Positions 10,114 to 20,700 of a stretch of DNA of 64,000 nt are shown piece by piece (the stretch's first letter is position 1; every line of letters starts with the position of its first letter). The position numbers and the translations under genes were made by a program. Origin of the DNA: Orobanche coerulescens (lineage: Eukaryota; Streptophyta; Magnoliopsida; Lamiales; Orobanchaceae); assembly GCA_033398695.1 (NCBI GenBank), contig CM065809.1, forward strand, positions 179,480,501 through 179,544,500. The letters run 5' to 3'. Below the pieces are notes generated by a model. It worked only from the letters and a program-made list of their open reading frames with translations, did not search any database and was not told the DNA's origin.

Positions 10114-10669
10114 TAGAGATGTTAAACGGGCTCGGGCCCGTAGGGCTGGCCCGTTTAACCCGCCAAAAAACCGAGTTAGGGGCGATATTTCCTAGCCCGT
10201 TTAAATCCGGGCTTTTTTGGCCCGGACCGTTTAGCCCGAAGCCCGCTAGGGCTAGCCCGAAGCCAGATATATATATACATTATATTAATATTATATATAT
10301 ATACTATATTAATATTATATATATAATATATATTAATATTATATATAATATATATTATTACTGTATTTGTTAATATAGTGTGTGTAGATATATATACATA
10401 AAAGTGTATTTTTTGTTATATTTATTATAGTATAGTTGTTACTATATATATAAAATATATTGTTATTGTTTTTTTTTGTTTTTTATAAAAAAATAAAAAA
10501 TAGATTTTTTAAATATTTAGTCCGTTTAGCCCGTTTAACCCGAAACCCGTTAGGGTTAGGGTTAGGCCAATATTTTCTAGCCGTTTAAATCCGGCTTTTT
10601 AGCTCCGACTGCTTAGCAAGCTCGCTAGACTAGCCCTAACCGCTAGGGCTAACCCGTTTAACATCTCTA
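10114..10669. mobile_element. Non-autonomous hAT-type element, 556 bp, with 8-bp target duplication
   Basis: Terminal inverted repeats are TAGAGATGTTAAACGGG on the left and its exact complement on the right. Direct repeats GGGGTTTC flank it at 10106-10113 and 10670-10677. Subterminal blocks repeat CCCGTTTAACCCG and GGGCTCGGGCC, and the centre is TA-rich. The 8-bp duplication and TAGAG terminus fit hAT. No transposase is encoded. Confidence 0.93.
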
Positions 10670-10677
10670 GGGGTTTC

Positions 10678-10687
10678 TCATAATAAC

Positions 10688-10719
<32 letters not shown>

Positions 10720-11264
10720 GTGGGTTCAAGAGAGAATGCAATTTAAGTTAAGAAATAAGAATGAATTTCATCCATACATCTTGATAAATGGATAGTCTAG
10801 GTTTATTCTTACAAAAAATTTGATGCATATAATGCAATAATTTAATGAATCGATATTTTGATGCATATAATGCATATTTTAATGCATTGCAATTTTCATA
10901 CACGAAATGTATTTATTTAATGTATAATTAGTACAAAACTCATGCATATTCGCAATTCGCAGGATAAGAACCATTCTCATTTGATCCGAATATATATATA
11001 TATGAGATTATATCATTTGCAATTTATATAAATCACGCTCAATTCCCTTTGAATTCCATTAATAACAAATATTTCTCTTTGGATAGTATTTTATTTCATA
11101 TCAACTCAATTTTCACATTTTTCTTCATTGAAAAATGGGCAGAAAATCATGTGGCCACAAGACACAAGTTGCCTTACTTTGAGGAAGTGTGGAGACCGGG
11201 AAATCACATTTTTGTGCCATTAACTTTTTAGAATTGTCTTGTTTCACTTGTCTTAATTCAGTAA
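10678..11264. other. AT-rich intergenic DNA with a possible eroded MITE (about 10720-10990)
   Basis: A (CA)n then (TA)n microsatellite precedes GGGTTCAAGAGAGAATGC, and GAACCATTCTCATTTGATCC precedes another (TA)n tract. The two ends are weakly inverted and both sit against TA tracts, which suggests a MITE inserted into a TA microsatellite. The repeated word GATGCATATAATGCA lies inside. No gene was seen. Confidence 0.35.
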
Positions 11265-11687
11265 GGGGCTGTTTCCCAATTTTGTCATTAAGATCTAAGT
11301 GGAATAAGTTATTTGTTTGGACTATGTTGTATGTCTGGATAAGGATGAAATGTTGTTTATCTGTATTGCTTAATCAACTGTCTGAATGGCGGAAATAACC
11401 ATTTTACTCCCTCAATATATATAAAAATGTATTAAATATTTATATCCAAAATAGTTCAACATCATACAATTATAAATTGCACAAAATCATAATAATATAA
11501 CACTATATCTAGTTATAATAGTCATTTGGTTCCATTAAGATGATAGCTTACCGAATAAGGAGCTGAGGGATCACTGTCCCATTAAGCTGCTATCTTATTG
11601 ATTAACCTCCTGGTAAGCACATTATCAACTGTCCGAAAAAACTATAAGAAACCAATAAGTTTCATTAAGCTATTAGTAAACAGGCCC
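11265..11687. mobile_element. Tourist/PIF-Harbinger-type MITE, 423 bp
   Basis: The left end is GGGGCTGTTT and the right end is the complement of GGGCCTGTTT. Both are flanked by TAA (11262-11264 and 11688-11690), the 3-bp duplication of PIF/Harbinger elements. The interior is AT-rich and non-coding. Confidence 0.75.
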
Positions 11688-11737
11688 TAAGATCAGTTAA
11701 TTGATTCAATCATATCTCATATTTTAATTTTAGTATA

Positions 11738-12009
11738 CTTCCTTCCTCCGGTTCAAAATACAACATTTAGCCCAAAAAGATACCTCCCTAGAAGTGCAAT
11801 ATTTCATAATATATCTCAAATCGCATCAAATAATCACTTTTATTATTTTAATCTCCACAACACATTCATAATTAATACTTCTTAGTTTTAATCCACACAA
11901 CAAACTCAAAATCAATACTTATAAAATTTACACATCTGTCACATCAAATCATTCTCCTTAAATAAATAAATTTTACTTAAAATATTGCTTCGAATGGGAC
12001 AAATGGGGG
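11738..12009. mobile_element. Stowaway-like MITE, diverged, 272 bp
   Basis: A TA dinucleotide precedes CTTCCTTCCTCCGGTTC and another follows the complement of CCCCCATTTGTCCC. The interior shares the 'AATCTCCACAAC' stretch with the Stowaway element at 14341, so both belong to one broad family. TIRs are eroded. Confidence 0.65.
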
Positions 12010-13050
12010 TAATGAAATTTGAGGTATGAATATCATGACTGATATGTACTAGATTCTTCTTTAAACAAAATCAATTATTTGAGCTTTGTTTAGAGAGTGA
12101 CCAGACTTGATGTGAAACAATCACAAATACAAGATATTTTATTATATTTAAATTTAATACTCTTTTCCTCTAGTCTGCAAACCATATTTCACCAAAAAAA
12201 AGAACATGTATAATTAGAAGTGTTGAAATTGTGTTAAATAACCTCAATCCCATTAAACTATTATATTTTTTTCATTTGATCTCCACCACGTAATCACTAT
12301 TATTACCTTTTATATTTTAATCTACACCACAAATTCAACATCAATACTTACAAAACTTGCACATATATCACATTAAATCGTTCTTCTAAAATACACAAAT
12401 TTTACTACAAATTGTAACTTTACGGGTTACTACGACGGTCACGTCTAGTCACTTCCGTTTCATAATCCATCTGTTTTAAATATAGGTCTTATAATTTTCC
12501 TCATAAATTAAAGAACATGATAAAATGATAATATACCCCTAATTTGGAGTTGGTTGCGGGCAAGAGGGGCCGGTTCCAGGTCGGGGAAGGAGTAGATCAG
12601 TCTGGGTAAATGCAGATGGGGACAGGTCCATAAAGGGGCTGGTTTGGCCGATAATGGGCCGATTTTGCTCGGTTCATTGTATTTTTAATTTTTTTTTTCA
12701 TATTTTCGATTTAGGCTTCTTTATTAAAAATAAAGGTTATATAATATTGTATTAAAAATAATAGGCTGGTCCAGGCTGGGTTAAGGGACTAGGTTGAGCT
12801 TTTTTAATACGTTGAGTTGAGTTGGTATCAGTTGAAAAAATTCAAAACAAGTCCAACGCACGCAAACAGTGATTTGGACCGATGGCGGGTTGGGTTGGGC
12901 CAAACCAGACTGGTCTGCGTAATATAAATACTCTGGCTTGAACCAGGGCGGACTGAGCTAGTCTGGCGCACTAGCTACCTCAACCCCAATTGATAAAGCA
13001 GTCGATATTAAATTCTCTTTTTATATTCTCTAAATCTTTTTTTATTTAAG
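12010..13050. other. AT-rich DNA with a degraded MITE relative (about 12157-12430) and a GGTTGGGCC-rich patch
   Basis: The 12270-12400 stretch repeats the internal words of the neighbouring Stowaway-like element (ATCTCCACCACG, CATCAATACTTACAAAAC) but its termini are not clear. The 12540-12975 stretch carries repeated GGCCGG, GGGCCGA and GGTTGGGTTGGGCC words, like subterminal repeats of a hAT element, without TIRs I could define. No gene was seen. Confidence 0.45.
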
Positions 13051-13054
13051 CAAG

Positions 13055-13112
13055 CTAAATAGCTAATGGTGTAACTTAATTGGTAGAAGACGTTAGTTCG
13101 AAATCCCCAATA
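13055..13112 (+). mobile_element. Possible SINE head (tRNA-related promoter fragment)
   Basis: TGGTGTAACTTAATTGG resembles a pol III A box and GTTCGAAATCC at 13096-13106 resembles a B box, about 30 bp apart as in tRNA-derived SINEs. The sequence does not fold as a tRNA gene, and the 3' part is cut by the MITE at 13122. The fragment is short, so this is tentative. Confidence 0.4.
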
Positions 13113-13121
13113 TTTATCTAA

Positions 13122-13308
13122 GAGGAATACACACTATGGACCACACCCCTATACACACCCCATACTTTATAGGAGTTGTACCATATATTTTACAAATAAA
13201 ATAATCATAATAATATTATAATAAAATTAATAATAAAACACGCGGTACGATCCCATAAAGATGAGTGTGTTTGAGGGTGTGATTTGGGGTGTGTCCCTAT
13301 CATTTCTC
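13122..13308. mobile_element. MULE-type MITE with long inverted repeats, 187 bp
   Basis: The two halves are imperfect inverted repeats of about 75 bp: GAGGAATACACACTATGG on the left against GAGAAATGATAGGGACAC read from the right. Flanks are TTTATCTAA (13113-13121) and TTTATTTAA (13309-13317), 9-bp direct repeats with one mismatch, the length made by Mutator-like transposases. Confidence 0.75.
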
Positions 13309-13422
13309 TTTATTTAAATAAGGATCGAAGTAGATAGATAAAATTGGGAAAAGTTTATAAAATGACTTGAATTTTGCAACCATTTTTTTACAGATCTATA
13401 TTGTAAAATGAAAGGAGTATTA

Positions 13423-14264
13423 GAGTTGTGTTTAGCACTAATTTATCAGCTATCTTATAAGCTTCAGGAGCTTATTTGACCATTGATTAAAAAAAACTCG
13501 TTTCGTAAACGACTAACTTCTCAAATCAGTTAGCTTATAAGCTAGCTGATTGATAAGTTAATTTTTCAAGTTTATGAAAAAAAGAAGCTAACTTCTCATA
13601 TTCATATATTCCATAAATGTCTGTGACCTAAATAAAAATATAGGGTTTTTTACATAAATATCCACTAGATAATTGACATATTACAAATAAATCCACCATC
13701 CGTTAACTTTTCAGGAAAACATGAGGCTTCAAATGAGTGGTGGACGCGAAAAATTATGATTAGTCTGATAATCACTTTATTACACTTGCTAATGAATTAC
13801 TCTGTTATAAATATAATACAATAATTTCGTGTTCGATTTATTTTTTATATTTTATAGAATCTTTTTTATACCTATTGTTGTTGTGAACTTGTTCTTAACT
13901 AAAATTATACAGACAAGTCCTATTCGGCGGCAATTTTAAACCATCAAAAACAAATTATCAATAACTTTTCAAAGTGACAGTGAACTGTGAATAGTACATA
14001 TATCTAATTTAGAGGTAGTATATATTAAAAAATAATAGATAAAAATATTATTTATTTTATTTTATAACAATTATTGTTAAAATATAATCAGAAAGTTTAA
14101 AAAATAATAGAAAAGTAAAAGTGATGTCATTTTATGTAATTTTATAAAAAAAACAGCTAGTTTATCAACTAATTTGCTAAACATCTACATTAAAATCAGT
14201 TAGGTTATCAGTTACATAATCAGCAAACTTATCAGCTATCAGCCAGTTGTGCTAAACGCAGTCC
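13423..14264. mobile_element. Probable hAT-type MITE, diverged, about 840 bp
   Basis: The ends GAGTTGTGTTTAGC and (read from the right) GGACTGCGTTTAGC match at 10 of 14 bases. Subterminal copies of TTATCAGCTATC occur in inverted orientation on the two sides. Eight-base flanks GAGTATTA and AACTATTA match at six positions. No coding frame is present. Class rests on 8-bp flanks and is uncertain. Confidence 0.5.
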
Positions 14265-14340
14265 AACTATTAACTGTCCTTTTATTTCTGTATGTTGAAG
14301 TTAACTCTAAATTATCTGCCAAAATATAATAAAAACTATA

Positions 14341-14591
14341 CTCCCTCCGTCCCGCCCAAAGGTTTACATTTCTATCAAAAAGTAGTCCCTTTAGTAAGTT
14401 TACATCTATCACTTTTTACAATCAAATCAAACAATCACTTTTTACTTTTTAATCTCCACCACTCATTCATCATCAATACTTTTTACTTTTTAATCTCCAC
14501 CACATATTTAATCATCATTACTTATATCAATCATTACCTAAAATACACTAAATATACACCCTCTGTCAACCTTTGGCCGGGACAGAGGGAG
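14341..14591. mobile_element. Stowaway (Tc1/mariner) MITE, 251 bp
   Basis: The ends are CTCCCTCCGTCCCGCC and the complement of CTCCCTCTGTCCCGGCC, flanked by TA at 14339-14340 and 14592-14593. This is the classic Stowaway terminus and target. The interior is pyrimidine-rich and non-coding. Confidence 0.93.
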
Positions 14592-14632
14592 TATTTAAGT
14601 AAGCAACCTAGTTTCACATATCATGATTACTA

Positions 14633-14880
14633 CTCCCTCCGTTCCATATATATAGGTCAAGTTTGATTTTTTTGGTCAATCGTCTCTAGTTTTGACTAAA
14701 AATTAATCTTAAACCACATATGTAAAATCTTCAATTAAATTATATAATGAAACTTTAGTACCAAACTTTCATTATATAATTCAATCGATTATTTTATATT
14801 TGCGGTTTAAGCAACAATTAGCCTAAAAAGTCAAACATGATATATATATATATATATATATGTATATGAGAGGGAGGGAG
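14633..14880. mobile_element. Stowaway (Tc1/mariner) MITE, 248 bp
   Basis: It starts CTCCCTCCGTTCCATATA and ends with the complement of CTCCCTCCCTCTCATATA, flanked by TA on both sides (14631-14632 and 14881-14882). The words CAAGTTTGA and TCAAACATGA form an inner inverted pair. A TA microsatellite lies near the right end. Confidence 0.9.
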
Positions 14881-15180
14881 TATATAATAATTTATGGTAA
14901 AAATTAGAAAAAAAAACAATACTAATACTAATTAACACTCCAATACTAGAGAAGAGTGACAACAAGCGACAGCAATTCCATTTCTAGACATAAAATCAAA
15001 CATAAAGGACAGCTGTCCACCCAAAAAGCACAACTAAATGCAAACGGCATGAGCAAAAATAACTGACATAAAGCAAAAGCACTGACTGTACCGCAAATAA
15101 AGAAAACGGAAAATTAAATAAAATTAACCATTTTTTTTTTGTAAAAAATAATGGGGAAAAATAGTTGCAGACATACATAC

Positions 15181-15489
15181 CTGATGGCCGAAGCAAATGC
15201 CGAGAACTTTCTTCTTCATGGCGTCCAATTTCCTGAGCAGAATCAGCAGTTTACAGATCCAAAGATCATTACCGTGGGCGTCATTGCAGCTACCTGTAAT
15301 CACGAAGCCCTCATAACCGCCGATCTCATCGTCCGCCGGAAACTCGCCCTTCGCCACCTTAAATACGTCCCATTCCTCCCCTTCTTCTTTCAGTATTCTC
15401 ACGAAAACCCCGAAGTAACCGCCGTAGATCTTCTTTACGTAGTCCGAGTCATCGGCGCACAGAAGGACGGCGAACTTTTGGCCTCCCAT
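15181..15489 (-). CDS. Gamma-glutamyl peptidase-like protein (class I glutamine amidotransferase fold), exon 1 only
   Basis: The minus strand encodes 103 residues from MGGQKFAVLLC to LGICFGHQ. GICFGHQ is the nucleophile elbow of class I glutamine amidotransferases, with the catalytic Cys at residue 99. YEGFVITGSCNDAHGND and DAMKKKVLG match the plant gamma-glutamyl peptidase group, cytosolic enzymes that process glutathione conjugates in glucosinolate, camalexin and related metabolism. The reading stops being family-like exactly at CAG/GTATGT, a good splice donor (GT at 15180-15179). The His-Glu half of the active site should be in later exons towards lower coordinates, but I see none down to 8989. 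It is therefore a gene with a very long TE-filled intron or a truncated copy. The start fits the family and lies about 120 bp below a TATA box. Confidence 0.85.
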
Positions 15490-15606
15490 CCTATCTCTCT
15501 CTTTATATATATGTGTGTTTGTGTCTAGAGAGAGAAAGGGGGAGGGACCTGGGGAAGACGATATGAGAATATATGAAAATGGGTTTGATCCAAAAATTTA
15601 CTAGAG

Positions 15607-15617
15607 CTATTTATATA
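15607..15617 (-). promoter_or_regulatory. TATA box upstream of the gamma-glutamyl peptidase-like exon
   Basis: On the minus strand the sequence is TATATAAATAG, a strong plant TATA box, 118 bp upstream of the ATG. This would put transcription start near 15575-15580, with a CT/GA-rich 5' UTR. Confidence 0.55.
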
Positions 15618-15670
15618 CATATACAGGTACAGGTATAGATAGCCTGTTACCAAATGTCAATTTACGCTAT

Positions 15671-15776
15671 TGTCCCTATGACAATAGATTTGGCTTTCTT
15701 GCCATGATCTGAATTTTCTATTTTTTTGTCCCTATGACAATAGATTTGGCTTTCTTGCCATGATCTGAATTTTCTA
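15671..15776. repeat. Tandem duplication of 50 bp (period 56)
   Basis: The 50-bp stretch from TGTCCCTATGACAATAG to GAATTTTCTA occurs at 15671-15720 and again, identical, at 15727-15776, separated by TTTTTT. It is a recent local duplication upstream of the host exon. Confidence 0.95.
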
Positions 15777-16387
15777 CGAGACCGTCGTCGCTACTTTTCA
15801 AGTGCGCACTGAATAAATATTTGGACTGAAAGTATAGCTTGCAAACTATATCAACCAGGTAAATCATACTACTCAAGTCATGTGTGACAGGCTCAATAAA
15901 AAAAGTATTGATAGGAAGAATTGAAGTGGTGACCTTTCAGTCCTGCGCCCAACTACTCCACCAACTTAACTATTAGAGTTTCCTATTGTAGATACAGTGG
16001 GCAGACACATTAATAGAAAAAGACGTATATATTGTGAATCAAAAGTTCATGTATTGCTCGCACACGAAATTCCCAGAGTTATTAATAAACATTACGCTCT
16101 CTTTTTTAATTAGTCTATTTTTTGGGGCATAAAACTCCAAGAGATATATGTATGAATAATACCAACTAGAAGGGTATAAGTCATTTATAATATTTTTTAG
16201 GAGTATGAAGCTCGCGTTGGGAGTGTTGTGAACCTAAAGTTCTCACATCGCTCGCACACAAGATCCAAGAGATAAAAGTCAAGTCCTGAGGTCTGGATAT
16301 CATCAACTAGGAGGATGTCGCCCATTTATTATACTACCAAATTTTATCTTCTCTAACATTATGTTTTAACATAATAAAATTACACTT
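15777..16387. other. Intergenic DNA with a diverged direct repeat, no gene seen
   Basis: Words such as GCTCGCACACGA with CTCCAAGAGATA near 16058-16145 recur as GCTCGCACACAAGATCC near 16250-16275, each followed by 'ATCA/ATA..CAACTAG'. This looks like two old copies of a dispersed repeat. No coding frame could be supported. Confidence 0.45.
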
Positions 16388-16867
16388 TGATTGTCGACCT
16401 CCCAAAAACCCGGTCTAAAGGAACCCAAAAATGAACCGACATACCGATCTTCGGGTAAAAGGGAGAGGCCTGGATGAAGGGAGTCCGACCCGACTGACCC
16501 CGTCCCGAGGTCAGTAAACTAGAATATCCGCAAAGATTAACAGACTAGCCGACCTCTTTGACAGGAGATGAATGTCCCGACCAAGGAGGGGCCTTCATAG
16601 AATATACCGACCTACATAACCCCAACCCGAGGTCGGGAGGGTCCGAACTCATGAAGATTAGGCTCCTGAAAGGTTAGGTTTTGACCTACCTGCCAGAATC
16701 CCGGAGATCCAAAGACGGGTAAACTGCAGCCCAAATCCCAGATATCCACGGATGGAAAGGCGCAGTCCAAATCCCTGAATATCTCGGATCTTCCCTGAAA
16801 CCAGGAAAAGGCCTCAAAAGGAAAGGCGACCCCTCCCTTCTATAAATAAGGGAGAAGCATTTCCTTC
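16388..16867 (+). repeat. 5' LTR of Tat-B, first part
   Basis: GC-rich sequence starts near TGATTGTCGACCTCC (the start could also be TGTCGACC at 16392). A TATA box lies at 16841 inside an inverted repeat. The stretch ends in CTTC (16864-16867), and the same CTTC starts the second part at 31324, which shows Tat-C inserted here. The exact outer boundary is inferred, because no 3' LTR is available for comparison. Confidence 0.65.
16833..16854 (+). promoter_or_regulatory. TATA box of Tat-B LTR enclosed in a 7-bp inverted repeat
   Basis: CTCCCTT is followed by CTATAAAT and then AAGGGAG. The arms are perfect complements, so the TATA box occupies the loop of a possible hairpin. Confidence 0.7.
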
Positions 16868-17458
16868 TGTTGCGTGTGCAAAATCCGTGTAATACAAATG
16901 CACTGTAATTAATGATACCTCTTGATAATTTAATGTCGTTGTCTCATAACTCGAGCTATTATAAGGGACACCTCTTCCTGCAGCTCCTCCATGTTCCAGC
17001 AGTGTACCTGCAACCCGACGGGGGTTTGGTCCTCGTCGGGGACTCCGGCGTAAGAGTAAGTGTCTATACGAGATTATAATAACTTGAATATAGAGAGAGA
17101 ATAGCTTGAGAATTCGTACCTGAAATGAGTGGTGGAGACCCATATATATAGGATTATCTGATGAGTTAATTAGGGCTAGGAGTCCTTGCCGAAGAATGAG
17201 ATTCTATCAAGGAAGACTTAATTTAAGTAGGAGTCTTGTACCTTCCAGGACTCTTAAATTGCGTAGGAGTCATGTACCTTTCGGGACTCTTAAATTACGT
17301 AGGAGTCTTGGACCTTCTAGAACCCTCTTAATGACTTGGGCTTTTTAATTATTTTCTGGGCCTAATTAATTGAATTTTAATTTTGGCTTTTTAATACCTC
17401 AATAAATATTTTGATATTTATCTATTTGTTATTGGGCTACATAGCCTAGTCCACTACA
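16868..17458 (-). repeat. 3' LTR of Tat-C (591 bp)
   Basis: It matches 30692-31323 along its length with many differences and about 40 bp less sequence. It carries several diverged copies of the phrase 'GGACTCTTAAATTACGTAGGAGTCTTG', visible about three times at 17220-17325. The minus-strand neighbour AATAGGAGGGCAAA is the polypurine tract. Confidence 0.88.
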
Positions 17459-17489
17459 TTTGCCCTCCTATTTTTAAGAAATTTGTTTT

Positions 17490-17716
17490 TGTTCCGGGAA
17501 TTATTATTCCCGTTATGTGTCTTACCTAATACTGGTTGTAGATACATAGATGGAAGGTTCTAGATCCTTCTAGAGGTAGTAGGATCCTATTAGATGTCTT
17601 ACCTTATCTAGGAATCCTATGTATGGAAGGACTCTCATTGTAATGCCTATATAAAGGCCCCTCTATCAGCGTTATGAATACAATTGATTTGCTGTCTTTT
17701 ACTTTCTCCTCAAACA
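17490..17716 (+). repeat. 5' LTR of Cop-1 (227 bp)
   Basis: It runs from TGTTCCGGGAATTATTATTC to CCTCAAACA. The sequence GCCTATATAAAGGC at 17645-17658 is a TATA box in a near-perfect palindrome. The next bases (CGTTATCAACACG) should hold the primer site, whose tRNA I cannot identify. Confidence 0.95.
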
Positions 17717-20700
17717 CGTTATCAACACGTAGTTCCCAACTGAGTAAAAAAAATTTCCTCTCCCGTTTTTTTTCTGAAAATCTCCAAAAAAAAAAAATCA
17801 CAACCCTAGCCGTCATCTTCCCCATCCAGATCGAAATAAGCCCGAAACCATCAGAGCTCATGCACCAGATCAGATCCAGTCTCTCGACGCCGACTTCATA
17901 GTCATCATCGCCGCCCTTCTTTGGGCCCTCTGCAAATCGGAACCGTCAGCGCTCGGTGCACCTGGATCCGCCGCTTCACAGGAAGAAACAGCCGGCCAAC
18001 CGCCCGTGGCCGCTCCACCAATCTCAGCCTCCGACTACGACACAACCCATCTGTAAATCCGGCCGACCTTTCCTTGCTCCGAACCAAACGCATGGCTCTG
18101 AAGTCCGCCCGCTGACTCCCAGCCCAGCCTGCTGTTGATGGACCCGACCCGACCCGCTCGACAGTCCCATTTTCGTCCAGCCAACTGTTGTCTAAAGCTG
18201 CGATCCGATCTGATTGAAGCACTGCCGGATCGTCCAAACGGTTTTATGCACGTGATATTTAATGTTTGAAAATCTAGTGCAGTCGAGACAAACCTATCAA
18301 AATCGAAAAAAAACTAGAAACGAGAATTTCCGCGCGTAAATTTTCTGCACAAATAAATGATCGTAAAATCATGTTTTCCGATTCTAATGTGATCGGATCG
18401 GTGTGAAATTTTGACATCAACTTTCCAACAAAAATATCTGTATATTCAACGGTGGAGATCGGATTCTGAGTAATATTGTTTACTGAATCTTCCGCCGAAC
18501 AGAAGCAGATTTTTACGAGGAAATTTGGAGATCCGACCTCATCCAATACCGAGCTGCTGCATCGCCGCGCTCGAGTCCTTTTTCGGCCGAATTATCGAGC
18601 CCAGTAGCCCTATCTGGGCGTTTCTCAACTCTCCATTTTTTTCCTACTTAATGATTCATTTGTTCATTAATTTGTACACTTATGAATCTTACATGTTTAT
18701 GTTTTACGTGTATATAGGAAAATACGTCGCTCATGATGATGTGCACGCTATGGAGAAAAAGTCATATTTATCCCGTTCAAGGATCAAAGTAAATATAGAA
18801 CGGAGTACCCACGGAAATATGTTGCTCATATGGAGAGAATCTCCCGTTCAAGGATCAAAGCATATATGGAACCAAGTACCCGTAAGACTTTATTAAAGTT
18901 CTCGTTTTTCAATTCCTCTCTTTTGGGAATTTTTTTTTTTTGGGGGAATTGGGTATTTGGGTACTTTATCTCCCACGCTACTTTGCGGTGGATGAGACAA
19001 TGAGAAATGGTATCACTCTCGGATGTCGAAGTAAACTGTGTGACGGTCCTGGAGGAGTCACGGATAATTGTTGAAAGTCGATATTTGTGGTTGTTGCATA
19101 CACCACGTTTTGGGTGCGATTTGATGTCGCCGTTTTGTCGATTTTAAACCAACAATTGAATAAAATGAATATTATTGGTAACGGTAAAGTTATGACTTGT
19201 TCATGATTAGTCACGAATTTGTGACGTACAAATGGGACAAACATCGATTGCGACGGATATATCGTGGTTAAAATCGATTTGTGACGAAATTGTCACGTTG
19301 AATTGAGCGACCACCACATTGGTCTTGACCCAGTCCCATACTTGGAAAACTCCATCTTTCATCCTATTAAAATAAAATATTACATGTGGTGTAGTCATGC
19401 ACCGTCTCCTTGCAATAAGATATATGAAAGAATGTAAGAGTACTTCTCATGAATTTTAACATGTAAAGCAATGACATATTGCGTTAAGTACATGAATTCG
19501 TTGACCTCGATTATAGTTCGTATGACTATAGGTCCAAATATTTTTCCGAGTATTTGTAAAGGCATGTGCCTTATACATTTGACTATGTTTAGTCGATCGT
19601 ATTGGATGGTCAACACGAGTTGGTTATGGTATATTCATTATGTCTCATGGTTCAAAATGCTTAATTATGATGCACCGCGTTGCATCCATATAACATGGCT
19701 ATTATGACGTATGCTTGCAAATTGAGAATTAAAATACTTAGTTGATTGATGCACTTTGGTGGATCTTGTCTACACTTTTGATCATGACTAGGCGCATCCT
19801 CCTTGGTATTTGTTTATGCTTTGAAAGTTCAAACGGAATCAGTGGTTTTAAACAAATTTTAGTCAGACTGACATTCCTACTTTCTCTGCAAGTCTACCAA
19901 GTTGGAGTTACCGAAAGGATCATTAGTCGAGATAAGAAATCGAACACCTGCTGTGTTTAAACGCACCTATGGCTGTTATTGCCATGGTTTTGCATCAACA
20001 CTTATGCCATTGTATATGGTCTCAACCTTGTTTTCTCACTAAACTCGGGAAATACTAAAGCAGCCAATTAAAACATGCACTGTGATCTGAGATTAATGAT
20101 CCGTGTGGTGCACAATATATGGATAGAAAGATACGGAAGTCTAGTTTTCAGAACATCTGACCGTTCGTCCATATCCTTCCTAACAAGGGAGTTATCGCTG
20201 TTTTAGTGAACAAAGGTCAAGCTGTGCGGAATTTTAATTCGAGCGATTGTGCTAACTTTTGTCCCAACCAACTTGGTTCCCATCTTGAATTTGAAAGTGG
20301 TCTTATGACACATATTTTTCAACCTCTTTTTGGCCGAATTTTCCATAGATGATACAGTTTTTGGTATGCGTTGTATGCTAAACTATCATCTTTCAAATGT
20401 TGAAAAACAGTTTCCTTGGGAAAGCCCAAAACACGCACTCTTATAAGAAGGTCGAGCGTGTGCATGGTAGTGTTACACCATGCTTGTGTCGTAATTTTGC
20501 CCCTTAGGCATATAACCTTGTCATATTATACACTCAATATGATAGATCATTTTGATCGTATCTGGTATAAAATCTCTATGTCGTTAGAGTGTTCGCTATG
20601 CTCATGTTTGTAAAATTTTGCAAGCGAAATTGAGTACGTATTAAGCTATTTTCAAAGAACACGATATTCTTGGATTTCGGTGTATAAATCCAATATGACT

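Noticed and set aside
10119..10373. Plus-strand frame MLNGLGPVGLARL inside the 556-bp hAT element
   Set aside because: It is built from subterminal repeats and a TA-rich microsatellite, not a protein.
13055..13112. tRNA gene
   Set aside because: The A- and B-box-like words are present but the arms do not pair and the 3' half is missing; kept only as a possible SINE head.
17905..18237. Minus-strand 110-codon frame in the Cop-1 leader
   Set aside because: GC-rich leader with open frames on both strands; composition explains it and no domain is visible.
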